A stretch of DNA of 64,000 nucleotides from Paenibacillus soyae (GCF_024623455.1 NZ_JANIPJ010000020.1:62001-126000); one strand, 5' to 3'. Shown: positions 26,991-35,847, counted from the stretch's first letter. Notes: generated by a model from the letters alone, not told the origin. Numbers and translations: made by a program.

Positions 26991-27434
26991 TAACGTATAA
27001 AAGTTTGAAACTCTAATGCCGTATCTTCTTAACAAGTCTTGATCAAATTTAGCTATGAATAAATCAACTTCATCCAACACCACAGGCAGAGCAAGTGGTC
27101 CGCTATACTCAAATTCTTGCCAGATAGAAGCTAATTCCCAACTTCCACTGCCAGTATATAAAAAGCTGATAATTGGGCCCTCACTGTAATCATGTTCCAT
27201 CGAGTAGTAATGAAAATTTTCTAGTGTTTTTTCGATACGTCCTCTCCATCTTGATAAATCCACTGCAAACTCTAAGAGAGGAAATGATTTTTCTACAAAG
27301 AAGCATTGTTCATCAACCCAGATTTCAAGCTTTCCTTCAATATCAAGTAGGAGTTTGCCGCTATTCTTCTTTAGCAGCCCTGGATCAACCGTATGCGTTG
27401 GAGAAATTTCATAACGTAATTGGAAAGCTTTCAA
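26982..27434 (-). CDS. Hypothetical protein, 150 aa
   Basis: Starts at TTG 27434 behind GGAG with nine bases of spacing. Small soluble alpha/beta protein without signal or membrane segments: LLLDIEGKLEIWVDEQCFF, PLLEFAVDLSRW, then GPIISFLYTGSGSWELASIW. The acidic, aromatic-rich character is reminiscent of small immunity-like or DUF proteins, but I cannot name a family. It is flanked by repeats R4 and R5 and is AT-rich. Confidence 0.7.
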   Translation of the reverse strand: MKAFQLRYEISPTHTVDPGLLKKNSGKLLLDIEGKLEIWVDEQCFFVEKSFPLLEFAVDLSRWRGRIEKTLENFHYYSMEHDYSEGPIISFLYTGSGSWELASIWQEFEYSGPLALPVVLDEVDLFIAKFDQDLLRRYGIRVSNFYTLFN

Positions 27435-27467
27435 TATTCTCAGCTCCTTTAGGAAAACAATCTCCCT

Positions 27468-27592
27468 ACCTTTAGTTAAGCGTTGTGGGCCAATTTAATG
27501 TTTATCTCCACATCCATTTTACCATTGAGCAATCCTGCCCTTTAGTTCAACGGCGGCGGAATTCTAGATGGGGTCCGCCGCCCTTGAAACTT
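27468..27592 (-). repeat. Cassette-type palindromic repeat R5 (two right cores)
   Basis: One half-site CCTACCTTTAGTTAAGCGTT (27472-27491) and a second ATCCTGCCCTTTAGTTCAAC (27532-27551), the latter followed by a strong hairpin GGCGGCGGA / TCCGCCGCC. It lies 3' of the recombinase gene and could also terminate its transcript. Confidence 0.7.
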
Positions 27593-28433
27593 AAAAGAAT
27601 CGTCGATAAAGCTCTCTCCGACGTTCGCCGCGGAGCTGTGCGTAAATTTGAGTGGTCGATGCTTTCTCATGACCGAGCATACCTTGGATGAAATCTAAGG
27701 GGGCACCGTTATCAAGGAGCTGGCATGCATAAGTATGTCGAAAGCGATGGGGGTATACGTTCGCTTCAACTTCTCCCCGGTCTGCAAGCCGTTTTAAGGC
27801 CCATCTAATCGTAGGTATGGCCATTCGTTTTGTTGGATGTGTATCGGTAACAAATAAGGCTTTGCAGGAGTCCTCACGGCTGGCCAGGTACTTCTTTAAC
27901 CATACTTTGCACTCTGTCGTAAAGTAAACTTCTCTTTGCTTTGATCCCTTGCCATTAACGATTGCTGAGCAGTGTTCCCAGTTCAGATCCTCGATGTTGA
28001 TCTTTTCCACCTCTCCGACCCGGCAGCCGGTGCTGTAGAGGAACTCCTGCAGCGCTCTTTCCCTGAGTGACTGACAAGAGATCTTTAAGTGTATGACGTC
28101 TTCCTCAATCAAAAACTTTGGAATGCGCTTATCTAACTTCGGTTCTCTTAATTTTAGAGAAGGATTTGAAGTCAGATACGTCTCTTCATAAGCGTAGCGG
28201 AAAAGAGAACGGACAAAACGAATTCGATGACCCAGGCTGCTTGGCTTCAGACGATCAGCTTGTTTGGCCAAGTACTCCTTCAGCATGGTTAACGTTACCT
28301 CTGTGATATCGAGATTACCAAGCTCTTGCAACAACATTTTGTGCTGAAGGGCGTATGCTTTTAAAGTTCTCGAACTGAATCCTTGAATGCGCTTGTCAGC
28401 TTCATACAACCTCCACAGCTCACTTAATTTCAT
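27591..28433 (-). CDS. Tyrosine recombinase (phage-integrase/Xer family)
   Basis: 280 aa. The N-terminal ~95 residues are a SAM-like core-binding domain (SSRTLKAYALQHKMLLQELG). The C-terminal catalytic domain has every active residue: R138 (TGCRVGEV), K162/K165 (NGKGSK), H229 and R232 (YPHRFRHTYA), H255 (MLGHEKAST) and nucleophile Y264. The protein should cut and rejoin DNA through a covalent tyrosine link. The IntI-specific extra helix before the second catalytic box is not evident. It lies inside an array of single genes separated by palindromic repeats, in the same orientation as all of them, so it is a candidate for moving them. Its ribosome site is buried in a hairpin at 28437-28489. Confidence 0.9.
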   Translation of the reverse strand: MKLSELWRLYEADKRIQGFSSRTLKAYALQHKMLLQELGNLDITEVTLTMLKEYLAKQADRLKPSSLGHRIRFVRSLFRYAYEETYLTSNPSLKLREPKLDKRIPKFLIEEDVIHLKISCQSLRERALQEFLYSTGCRVGEVEKINIEDLNWEHCSAIVNGKGSKQREVYFTTECKVWLKKYLASREDSCKALFVTDTHPTKRMAIPTIRWALKRLADRGEVEANVYPHRFRHTYACQLLDNGAPLDFIQGMLGHEKASTTQIYAQLRGERRRELYRRFF

Positions 28434-28436
28434 AAC

Positions 28437-28489
28437 AAAACCTCCCTTTAGAAGCTATTAAATCTAGTTTGCTTCTAAGGAGAGGTTTT
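28437..28489 (-). promoter_or_regulatory. Hairpin covering the recombinase ribosome-binding site
   Basis: On the minus strand AAAACCTCTCCTTAGAAG pairs with CTTCTAAAGGGAGGTTTT over a 16-base loop. The AAGGGAGG Shine-Dalgarno of the recombinase (ATG 28433) is in the 3' arm, so the 5' arm acts as anti-Shine-Dalgarno. Folding would block translation. Confidence 0.7.
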
Positions 28490-28495
28490 AATAAT

Positions 28496-28567
28496 CGGCA
28501 GGGGCGTGTTGAACTAGCGTTCCCAGTAAGCGTAATGAAGTGTTCGTTCTTTGCTGAAGTTCATCAT
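28496..28567 (-). repeat. Cassette-type palindromic repeat R6
   Basis: Left core GAACTAGCGTTCCCAGTAAG shares ten or more bases with R2 and R7, next to a weak ATGAAG/CTTCAT-type hairpin. It lies 3' of the 81-aa membrane-protein gene. Confidence 0.6.
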
Positions 28568-28579
28568 TTACTAAGCCAG

Positions 28580-28825
28580 TTAACTTACAACAAATAGTAA
28601 TATCAACGAAGCTATAAAGACTAATAATCCAATAATTAGTCCTGCGTGTCCGTAATCACTATCGGTACCTACTCCGAGAAAAAACGCAATCACTGAATCA
28701 ATAATGGATATTACAATAAGAACAACTGATTCTGTTGTAAAACTAATTACTAACATGTGTATTGCAACAATTCCTAAAAATAATGAAACGATATCTTTTC
28801 TACTTGAAACAGATTTGTCCATCAT
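28580..28825 (-). CDS. Small membrane protein, 81 aa
   Basis: Start at ATG 28825, right behind GGAGGTAGAA. Three hydrophobic stretches (IVSLFLGIVAIHMLVISF, VVLIVISIIDSVIAFFLGVG, AGLIIGLLVFIASLILLFVV) make up almost the whole protein. The family is unknown; the arrangement is like small DUF membrane proteins of Bacilli. Single gene between repeats R6 and R7. Confidence 0.7.
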   Translation of the reverse strand: MMDKSVSSRKDIVSLFLGIVAIHMLVISFTTESVVLIVISIIDSVIAFFLGVGTDSDYGHAGLIIGLLVFIASLILLFVVS

Positions 28826-28862
28826 TTCTACCTCCAATCCTTATATAGTATTCAAGTAATGG

Positions 28863-28958
28863 TTACGTTATCCTGCCCGTTAACGTAATGAAGCGGCCAT
28901 CGGCGCTGCCAGCTTCATCCTAATCGTTTGTTTAGCTAACGTTCCCAGCTGAGTTAAA
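28863..28958 (-). repeat. Cassette-type palindromic repeat R7 (most complete copy)
   Basis: Right core TTATCCTGCCCGTTAACGTA, hairpin ATGAAGCgGCC...GGCaGCTTCAT, and left core GCTAACGTTCCCAGCTGAGT. Two inverted core sites bracketing a stem-loop is the general plan of an integron attC site. Confidence 0.75.
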
Positions 28959-29012
28959 AGAGCTTTTTACTTAAGAACATAAAAGCAGAAGGGAAACTCT
29001 TCTCGAATATTA

Positions 29013-29507
29013 TTATTCTGCTAAATCAGGGATTTGCTTGAGTAATTTTTCAATCATTCTCTCGTTGAAATCAATTGCATCTTGATAATCAACTATAGCA
29101 TTCTCAATTACCGCTCTTTCTTCATAAGTTAAATCTCTGAGTCCAGCATCTGCTTCGGAGATGATCTTCTGCATCTTCTCAAGATTGGTATTTGCGAGCT
29201 GCACATTATTTCTCAGCCTCTCCAACTCTGCGTCAGCATCATCTAATGCAGTATAAATTCTGATCACACCGTCATAAAAATCCACTTTTTTATCCATTAT
29301 TCTGGCTAATTCACGTAGAGGAACATAAGAAGCACCGTTATAGACCAAAGGTGCCCTACCAACCGAAACCTTTTCCCCTTCAACTTCAAAGGTATAGTCT
29401 GACCTTACTGTTGCAGTAACTTTATTGAAAAATTCTGAATCTGCCATTACCGTACCAGTCGTCGCAAAAAGAGCCCCAGCAATAAATCCGATCAAAATCT
29501 TTTTCAT
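29013..29507 (-). CDS. Exported copper-amine-oxidase-like stalk-domain protein
   Basis: 164 aa from ATG 29507 (GAGGTG six bases upstream). Signal peptide about 1-22 (KKILIGFIAGALFATTGTVM). The stalk/N-terminal copper amine oxidase-type domain follows (VGRAPLVYNGASYVPLRELA), a module without copper-binding function found in many exported Paenibacillus and Bacillus proteins. The C-terminal half is a helical, charged coiled-coil-like region (ELERLRNNVQLANTNLEKMQ). Probably a cell-surface or wall-associated protein. It is a single gene between repeats R7 and R8. Confidence 0.8.
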   Translation of the reverse strand: MKKILIGFIAGALFATTGTVMADSEFFNKVTATVRSDYTFEVEGEKVSVGRAPLVYNGASYVPLRELARIMDKKVDFYDGVIRIYTALDDADAELERLRNNVQLANTNLEKMQKIISEADAGLRDLTYEERAVIENAIVDYQDAIDFNERMIEKLLKQIPDLAE

Positions 29508-29584
29508 AATTTTCACCTCATGATAGGTTTTTCATCATTATAGATGGGTTGTCGAATTTTGCCAATACTTGCTATTAATCGAGT

Positions 29585-29693
29585 ATGCCCCACTTTTTTG
29601 CTTCAATGAGAAACGGAGACGATCATGGCCGTTGCCGTCATGACGTTGTGCTATCGTCTCCCGATAGCACGACGCTCCCATCTAGCGCAAACG
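29585..29693 (-). repeat. Cassette-type palindromic repeat R8 (diverged)
   Basis: Contains hairpin GTGCTATCG / CGATAGCAC, a diverged left core CGACGCTCCCATCTAGCGC and a TTGCTTCAATGAG right-side match. It lies directly 3' of the hydrolase gene. Confidence 0.5.
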
Positions 29694-29710
29694 TATTTAG
29701 CATCGCATTA

Positions 29711-30685
29711 TTATCTGCAAGTTTCGTTTTCGATCTCGCTTAAAAAAGAAAGAACGGCCGTTTTCATCTGGTCCAATCCTGGTTGCTCAATCGGGAAATG
29801 GCCAGATCCTTCTAAGATCACGCATTTTTTCTTAGCTTTTAATCTGTTAAAAAAAGGTTCACTTAAAGCAAACGGCGTCATTGGATCCACTTCAGGATGA
29901 ACAAGTAATACAGGGCACCTGTCGAAGCTTTCAGGTTGAATCAATGGTTTCATATTCATAAAAGTTCTAAGGAGTCGTAATGTGACTTTGGTACTTGCCG
30001 CAAGCGGGTCCTTTATGATCAGTTCGGTCAATTCGGAGTTATTCGTAATTAATTCCATCCTAGATACTTTCGAAACAGAAATTCGAAATGAATCCAAGAT
30101 AAAGGGGAAAACATCCATTGAGAATTTACCTAAACGACTAATTAACTTATTGGGGGCAATTTGATCCCGAACTTTTGAATGACTTGTATCTACAAATGTT
30201 GTGACTACCAATCCTCTAACATGCGTGCTCATGGCCGCAGCGTGATAAGCAAGCATGCCACCGATACTTGCTCCTAACAAAACTATTGGTTTACCGTCTC
30301 TCTTTATTTCCTGCTCAATCAACTTTGTAAGTAATTCAACCCAAAGCAGGTAATCCAATGATTGCAATGAATCCGTGTAAGTTAAACCATAAGGAGGAAG
30401 GTCAGGGGATAAAACATCATACCCATTTACTTGCAGCATTCGTGCATAGGGTGCCAGCAGCCTACCGTTTCCACCTGCACCGTGAATTAATATAACTTTA
30501 ATTTTTGAATCAGGAACAGACATCCGATCGAGGTGAACACGATAATCGTTCCAATCCCACCATTCTTCACTGGGTAAATGATTCTCAGTTAATCGCAATT
30601 CTTCAGGAAAAAACTTTTGATATTTTTTCCAATATAGTTCGGATTCATTGTAGGTTAACCGTTTCTCTTTAGAATTCATCTTCAC
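29711..30685 (-). CDS. Alpha/beta hydrolase
   Basis: 324-aa cytosolic serine hydrolase. The oxyanion region is IHGAGGNG (about 68-74), the nucleophile elbow is GASIGG with S140, a likely catalytic Asp is in PEVDPMTP and His in GSGHFPIEQ. The start ATG 30685 follows GGGGGGAAG. The substrate is unknown; esterase or lactonase roles are typical. It follows the 215-aa gene with a 21-bp gap, so the two may form a two-gene unit in the island. Confidence 0.85.
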   Translation of the reverse strand: MKMNSKEKRLTYNESELYWKKYQKFFPEELRLTENHLPSEEWWDWNDYRVHLDRMSVPDSKIKVILIHGAGGNGRLLAPYARMLQVNGYDVLSPDLPPYGLTYTDSLQSLDYLLWVELLTKLIEQEIKRDGKPIVLLGASIGGMLAYHAAAMSTHVRGLVVTTFVDTSHSKVRDQIAPNKLISRLGKFSMDVFPFILDSFRISVSKVSRMELITNNSELTELIIKDPLAASTKVTLRLLRTFMNMKPLIQPESFDRCPVLLVHPEVDPMTPFALSEPFFNRLKAKKKCVILEGSGHFPIEQPGLDQMKTAVLSFLSEIENETCR

Positions 30686-30706
30686 TTCCCCCCCATAAAT
30701 GAACGA

Positions 30707-31354
30707 TCAGAGTTCGTCTCTGAGTAGTCTGCGTAAAGCGCTTTTGTAAAGTAGACCTGAATGATTAACTCGTGTGTAAGGAGCATCAGGCAATTTATCC
30801 TGAAGTGACTGCGATATTAAAACAGCCTGAAACTTATTTAAGTTGTCTTTGAAATTAAGATTGGATAATTGGTATTTTTCATTTGGCCATACTTCATTGA
30901 CATCAAACAAACCTTTGATATCCTCTTCCAGGGCCAAACAGCCCACGTTAAACTCTAATTCACTATGGATAGAGTTCAGAAGACATATGAACTCATCTAA
31001 TTCATCATTTCTTATCCCAGGCTGATTCCATTCTGGGGCATCGTCTGCATCCCCATAAAAACAAATCGAAAATGCCACTAACGCTGAGCTTATTTTCTCA
31101 ACAAAAAGTAAAGCTCTCCGTTTTCGGGTTGTATGGACAGTTAAGTTGAGCGTTATTTGATGAATCCTTTCGCTGTGAGGATCATCCTCATCATATGGAT
31201 AGCCTTCATAGTATTGGTGGAGGTATTCCGGAGGGTTGTGCACTTCTATTTTAAATCTAATATTTTGAAGTTTTGAAATAACCTCCCCAATCTGGATGGG
31301 TTCCATTATGATGAAGCTAAGTTCTAAAAAAGGCCCTCCCTGCAACCAATTCAT
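30707..31354 (-). CDS. Hypothetical protein, 215 aa
   Basis: Soluble protein with no signal or membrane helix. The middle part alternates strands and helices (RFKIEVHNPPEYLHQYY, HQITLNLTVHTTRKRRALLF, ALVAFSICFYGDADDAPEWN), and the C-terminal part is helical and charged. No known motif. It is AT-rich and sits just upstream of the hydrolase gene. A more internal start is possible because the ribosome site before ATG 31354 (GAGGTGATGAA) is adequate but not strong. Confidence 0.65.
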   Translation of the reverse strand: MNWLQGGPFLELSFIIMEPIQIGEVISKLQNIRFKIEVHNPPEYLHQYYEGYPYDEDDPHSERIHQITLNLTVHTTRKRRALLFVEKISSALVAFSICFYGDADDAPEWNQPGIRNDELDEFICLLNSIHSELEFNVGCLALEEDIKGLFDVNEVWPNEKYQLSNLNFKDNLNKFQAVLISQSLQDKLPDAPYTRVNHSGLLYKSALRRLLRDEL

Positions 31355-31452
31355 TTCATCACCTCATAAGCAATAGTACCACATATTGGAACTACCCTGC
31401 CCCACAAGGTAAGATATTTATAAATCACAATAACCAAACTGGAGGATTCCAT

Positions 31453-31836
31453 ATGAACGGGTTCTTCTTTAGCGCTTCGATCATTGCTTTTGCGGTTGGC
31501 CTGATCCACACCGTTCTAGGCGAGATGCTGATTTTCCGCAAGATGAGGCGCAATAGCTTCATACCGACTAATGGTGGCAGCGTCTTAAGAGAATCGAACG
31601 TGCGTATTCTTTGGGCTTCTTGGCATGCGCTTACGGTCTTCGGGTGGGGGCTGGCCCTTCTCCTGTTATGGCTTGCACGTCACTCCAACCACGATGGTAC
31701 TTACTTGTTGCTTGTCCATATAGTAGCTGTATCCATGCTCGCAGGTTCTGCTTTGATCTTTATCGGTACAAAAGGCAAGCATCCCGGATGGGCTGGTCTA
31801 TTAATCGTAGCCATACTTTCATGGATGGGCGATTAA
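31453..31836 (+). CDS. Hypothetical membrane protein, 127 aa
   Basis: Start ATG 31453 behind GGAGGATTCCAT. Four hydrophobic helices (ASIIAFAVGLIHTVLGEMLI, LTVFGWGLALLLLWLA, LLLVHIVAVSMLAGSALIFI, AGLLIVAILSWMGD). Base composition matches the GC-richer flanks, so it marks the end of the AT-rich island. No function recognised. It converges with the multi-domain xylanase and shares the bidirectional terminator at 31884. Confidence 0.75.
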   Translation: MNGFFFSASIIAFAVGLIHTVLGEMLIFRKMRRNSFIPTNGGSVLRESNVRILWASWHALTVFGWGLALLLLWLARHSNHDGTYLLLVHIVAVSMLAGSALIFIGTKGKHPGWAGLLIVAILSWMGD

Positions 31837-31883
31837 AACTCGGCTTCCCTTGAGATCCCGTTTGTTCGGCATGATGCAAGAAA

Positions 31884-31913
31884 AAATCGCTGCGCCTTGT
31901 TGGCGCAGCGATT
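31884..31913. terminator. Bidirectional terminator
   Basis: AATCGCTGCGCC / GGCGCAGCGATT with a five-base loop. A T6 run on the minus strand terminates the xylanase, and it probably stops the plus-strand gene as well. Confidence 0.85.
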
Positions 31914-31919
31914 CCTCGA

Positions 31920-34900
31920 TTAATCCTGTGTAAGTCCCAGCTCCAGCAGCCGATACAGCAGCACGGCCGCTTCCGCGCGCGTAGTCACGCCAGCGGGATC
32001 GAACACGTTGCCCGGCTTGCCGTTCACGATTCCGGCGCTTGCAAGTCCTGCTACGGCTTTGCGGGCGTATTCCGCGATTGCCGCTTCGTCGCCGAACGTT
32101 CTATCGTCGACGTTGCCCGGCAAGGATACTCCCGTCTCGCCAATCGCGTTATAGACCATGATGGCCATGTCCTCGCGGCTGATCGCTTCGCCGACGCCGA
32201 AGCGCCCATCCGGCATGCCTTTGACGATGCCTAGCTCCGCGGCAGCGGCAACGGAGGCTTCATAATAGGAGCCGCTCGCCACGTCCGTGAAGCTTCCGCC
32301 TTCCCCTTCCGCTTCCAGCTCGAGCGTCTGCACCAGCAGATGAATGAACTGCTCTCTCGTCACTTCCGCATTCGGCGCGAAGGACGCTTCGGATACGCCT
32401 TGGACAATGCCGCGAGCCGCCAGCGCTTCAATCGCATCCCGCGCCCATGCTGCTTTGTTCAAGTCGGAGAAAGTTATGTCATTCTCCGCCGCCGCGAATT
32501 GACTGAAGTGCGTCGTCTTGAACGCCACTCGACCCGTGCTTGGGTTGTAATGAGCGTTCTTAATCGTCTCCAGCTTGCCATCCTCTGCAATATAATAGAC
32601 AACCACTTGACCTGGCTTCTCGCCCGGCTTCAAATCGTACGGCATTGATACCCGGACGCTTTGACCATTGCCGAAGGAGGTGACGTTCTTCCCGTCGACC
32701 GTCAGCGTGAAATCAAGAACGGCGTTGTCGCCGATCTCATCGCGCACGGATTGCGGAAGCTTCGCGGAGTCAACCTTACGAACCGAGAGCTTCGCCGTAT
32801 TGCCGCTTGCGGATGTCTGCATCAACGAGATCGGAAGCTGCAGAACGGCCAGCTCCGTCCGGATCACGATGACCTTGATGCCCGCTTCTTCGGCTTGCTG
32901 AAGCTGTTTCCCTGTCAGCTCGAGCGTGACGCTTCCTGCATTCGAAGCTTCCGCTTCGATCGTCAGCTTGCCTCCGACGGCTTCTTCCAGCGCATCGGCA
33001 AATTCGGCATCCGTGAGCACCGCGCTAGGCACGGTCGGCACGACTGGCGGTACATACGGATTGCCCGTTCCCGGTTCATCCTCTTCTTCGGCGAAGGTTA
33101 ACACGCCGTAACCCGACGTATTCTGCCACGACAGCCCCGACCGGTCGTTCCAGATCGAGACGCTGTCCCTTGTGCCGTCCCCGTCCCGATCGTCGTTCAC
33201 CTGCACGTCGAACCCGATAGCGCCTCCGGCAGCCGGCTGAACGGCATCGAGCAGAATCGAAGCCTCCACGATGTAGCCCGTCGCCGTCAGCTTGGTCGCG
33301 GATGTGAGCTTCGAGCTCTTCGAGCCAGGGTTCGTTGATGGTTCATTATCGAAATTGATGCGATACTGCCCGTCATCCGCCTGATAAATCGTAGTAGCAG
33401 CGTTGTTCTGGTCGACGAAGATCTCGATGGAATCCTGCTCATGCGCGTTTGCGCTTTCCTTGAATAACAGCGGATCCGTCACCTCGGCCCATACGTACAA
33501 GCGCTCGTCATCCCATAACGTGCGAACCTTCGCGGACGCGCCGCTCTCCCCAATTACGAATCGATCGGTTGCGATTTCGCCCGCCGGCTGCCATGCCGCA
33601 TCCTTCTCGCCGTCGATGACAGGCGTTCCGCGCATAGCCTCGGTCGCAAGAGCGCCTTCCGCCAGCGTCAGCACGCCGAATTTGGACGTGTCCGAATCCT
33701 GCTCGTTCGTCGTATCGTTCCAGGATTGAAGAGCAGGCGAATCGTCCGCTCCGTCCACGATCCGCACGTCGAAGCCGATTTCTCTTCCAATGGCTGCTCC
33801 TTCAAGCGGGATGGAAGCCTCCATCAGATAACCGGTTACCTTCTCGGCGGTCTTCAATACGGTACCGGCAGGAGCACTCGTTCCGCTGCGGGAGAACGAA
33901 TACTTGAAGTCGTCCGCCTCGTAAACCTCCGTCTTGCCGTTGTTGCCGTCCACGAAGATCTCTACCTTGTCTCCGGCCTGGATCGTCGAATCGCTGACAT
34001 GAACCAGGACGTTCAACCGATTCTCTTCCCATAACGTACGGAATGAGAACTTCTCGATTCCAGCCTTCGACACTTGCACGGACGGCGTGCGATTCCACGC
34101 TTGCTCCTGCACGCCGTCGATGACCACGCTGCCCTGACGACCCATGGCGTCTTTCATTTGTACAGGCAGCTTGGTCGGATCGACGATCGCCCAATACGCT
34201 AGCTTCGCCTGCAGCCTCTCATCGAATAGAAGCGGCCAGTTATTGCGCGCGACCGGGAAGGTCCGCAGCCAGGTGTTGGCGTCGTCCTTGCCCCAGAAGA
34301 TAACGGCGGTCAGCTGATCGGCATGCTTCTTGAATACGTCGAAGATCGCCTGATAGCGATAAGCCTGCTGGAGCTGCAGCTCCTCGGAGAAGGTCTCGTA
34401 CGATTGGGAGTCGTTCGTATACACGCTCATGTCCATCTCGGTCACCTGCTGCTCGATGCCAAGATCGCGGAACGCTCCGATCATGTCGTCAAGCTCCTGC
34501 ACGGCTGGATATTCGATGCCGATATGGGTTTGGTGTCCCACGCCCTCCACCGGAATGCCCTTTGCCTGCAGACGCTTGATCAGATCGTACAAGGCCTGCC
34601 TCTTATCCGCGATATGCGTGTTATAGTCGTTGATATACAATACCGCGGCCGGATCGGCGGCATGCGCATACTCGAACGCCTTCTCGATATACTCCTCGCC
34701 AGCGATTTGATACCAGGGGCTGTTGCGCAGCCCGTTCGGCTGCTTGTCTCCAACCTCGATGACCTCGTTGACGACGTCCCATGCGTAGATTTTGCCTTTG
34801 TACCGGCCCATGACCTCGTCAATGTGGTTCTTCATGCGTTCAAAAAGCACTTCCTTGGAGACAAGCTCCCCGTTCTCGTCGTAGAACACCCAGTTCGGCG

Positions 34901-35744
34901 TCTGCGAATGCCAGATCAGCGTGTGTCCGCGGACGGGGATGCCGTTCTCCACGGCGAAATCGACGATTCGGTCAGCCCTCGTGAAATTGAACTGGCCTTC
35001 GACCGGCTCCGTCGCATCCCATTTCAATTCATTGCCCGGCGTCAGGCTGTTGAAATGCTTCTTCAGCAGGTCGGCGTCCGGACCGTCCGGGTCGGCGATT
35101 TCATTCACGAGCAACGACGAGCCTAATAGGAATTGGTCCTTATAGACATCCTTCAGATTCGGGATATCTTCCTCGATCACGATCGGCTCCGGCTCCGCCG
35201 CCGGCTCGATCAGGAAATCGTCCACGTAGAACGATAGCTCAGGATTGTCGAACGACTCCAGATACACCATGACATTCTCCGAGGCTTGAGTCAGCTTATA
35301 CTCGCCCTCTAGCTTCACCCAGCCGTTCGCGTTCACCGTCTTGGTCGCGACCGGCTCGTAATGATTGGTGCCATCCGTCGTCCTCTGTATGAGCATCGAT
35401 ACGGGAGCGTCTGTCGTCTCCGCAGGCAGCCGCACCCAAGCGGAGAGGGCATAGTTCTGGCCGGTCTGCATGTAGGAAGACAAGCTGAGCTGGGGACCGT
35501 GCCAGCCCGAGGTTCTTCCTGCAACCAATAAGCTGCGCGTTCCCGAATTCGCTATTCCCTCCGCGACCGAGAGCTTCACGGTGCTTGCCCGTCCGGACCA
35601 GCCCTGCAACGTATTGTCCTCGAAATCCGAAGCTAACGACTCGCCCTCAGCCTTCGCTTCATGAGGAGCGATCGCAGCGGACGTCATAACCAGCATGATT
35701 GCCATCACACACGACAGTATGCCTTTCCATCTGTTCATATTCAT
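31920..35744 (-). CDS. S-layer-anchored multi-domain GH10 xylanase (CBM22-GH10-CBM9x2-SLHx3)
   Basis: 1274 aa from ATG 35744 (GAGGTG six bases upstream). Order: signal peptide (about 1-32); CBM22-like module (~35-180, LASDFEDNTLQGWSGR); GH10 barrel (~195-530) with acid/base E327 in WDVVNEV and nucleophile E436 in VTEMDMS; two CBM9/DOMON-like modules (~545-705 and ~720-890, each with EIFVD core); a linker domain (VTLELTGKQL ... VRVSMPYDLKPGEK); and three SLH repeats in the last ~180 residues (AWARDAIEALAARGIVQG, TREQF). It degrades xylan while bound to cell-wall polysaccharide. It is downstream of the GH43 gene, 103 bp away, probably on one transcript. Confidence 0.95.
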   Translation of the reverse strand: MNMNRWKGILSCVMAIMLVMTSAAIAPHEAKAEGESLASDFEDNTLQGWSGRASTVKLSVAEGIANSGTRSLLVAGRTSGWHGPQLSLSSYMQTGQNYALSAWVRLPAETTDAPVSMLIQRTTDGTNHYEPVATKTVNANGWVKLEGEYKLTQASENVMVYLESFDNPELSFYVDDFLIEPAAEPEPIVIEEDIPNLKDVYKDQFLLGSSLLVNEIADPDGPDADLLKKHFNSLTPGNELKWDATEPVEGQFNFTRADRIVDFAVENGIPVRGHTLIWHSQTPNWVFYDENGELVSKEVLFERMKNHIDEVMGRYKGKIYAWDVVNEVIEVGDKQPNGLRNSPWYQIAGEEYIEKAFEYAHAADPAAVLYINDYNTHIADKRQALYDLIKRLQAKGIPVEGVGHQTHIGIEYPAVQELDDMIGAFRDLGIEQQVTEMDMSVYTNDSQSYETFSEELQLQQAYRYQAIFDVFKKHADQLTAVIFWGKDDANTWLRTFPVARNNWPLLFDERLQAKLAYWAIVDPTKLPVQMKDAMGRQGSVVIDGVQEQAWNRTPSVQVSKAGIEKFSFRTLWEENRLNVLVHVSDSTIQAGDKVEIFVDGNNGKTEVYEADDFKYSFSRSGTSAPAGTVLKTAEKVTGYLMEASIPLEGAAIGREIGFDVRIVDGADDSPALQSWNDTTNEQDSDTSKFGVLTLAEGALATEAMRGTPVIDGEKDAAWQPAGEIATDRFVIGESGASAKVRTLWDDERLYVWAEVTDPLLFKESANAHEQDSIEIFVDQNNAATTIYQADDGQYRINFDNEPSTNPGSKSSKLTSATKLTATGYIVEASILLDAVQPAAGGAIGFDVQVNDDRDGDGTRDSVSIWNDRSGLSWQNTSGYGVLTFAEEEDEPGTGNPYVPPVVPTVPSAVLTDAEFADALEEAVGGKLTIEAEASNAGSVTLELTGKQLQQAEEAGIKVIVIRTELAVLQLPISLMQTSASGNTAKLSVRKVDSAKLPQSVRDEIGDNAVLDFTLTVDGKNVTSFGNGQSVRVSMPYDLKPGEKPGQVVVYYIAEDGKLETIKNAHYNPSTGRVAFKTTHFSQFAAAENDITFSDLNKAAWARDAIEALAARGIVQGVSEASFAPNAEVTREQFIHLLVQTLELEAEGEGGSFTDVASGSYYEASVAAAAELGIVKGMPDGRFGVGEAISREDMAIMVYNAIGETGVSLPGNVDDRTFGDEAAIAEYARKAVAGLASAGIVNGKPGNVFDPAGVTTRAEAAVLLYRLLELGLTQD

Positions 35745-35847
35745 TGTTAACACCTCGCATGATCGTTTTTGCCTAGCTACCGCGTCCTGCTTCGGACGTT
35801 CGTCTGGCATAACCAACGTTTGCGCGTTCTAGGTGTATGGGTTCCAT

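Noticed and set aside
27591..28433. Prophage or integrative element around the recombinase
   Set aside because: No phage structural, replication or conjugation genes were seen nearby, and no tRNA with flanking direct repeats.
24010..31400. Classical mobile integron with IntI and attI
   Set aside because: The recombinase lies inside the array and not at one end, no IntI-type insertion or attI was recognised, and core sites do not follow the GTTRRRY/RYYYAAC rule consistently. A looser cassette-like interpretation is kept.
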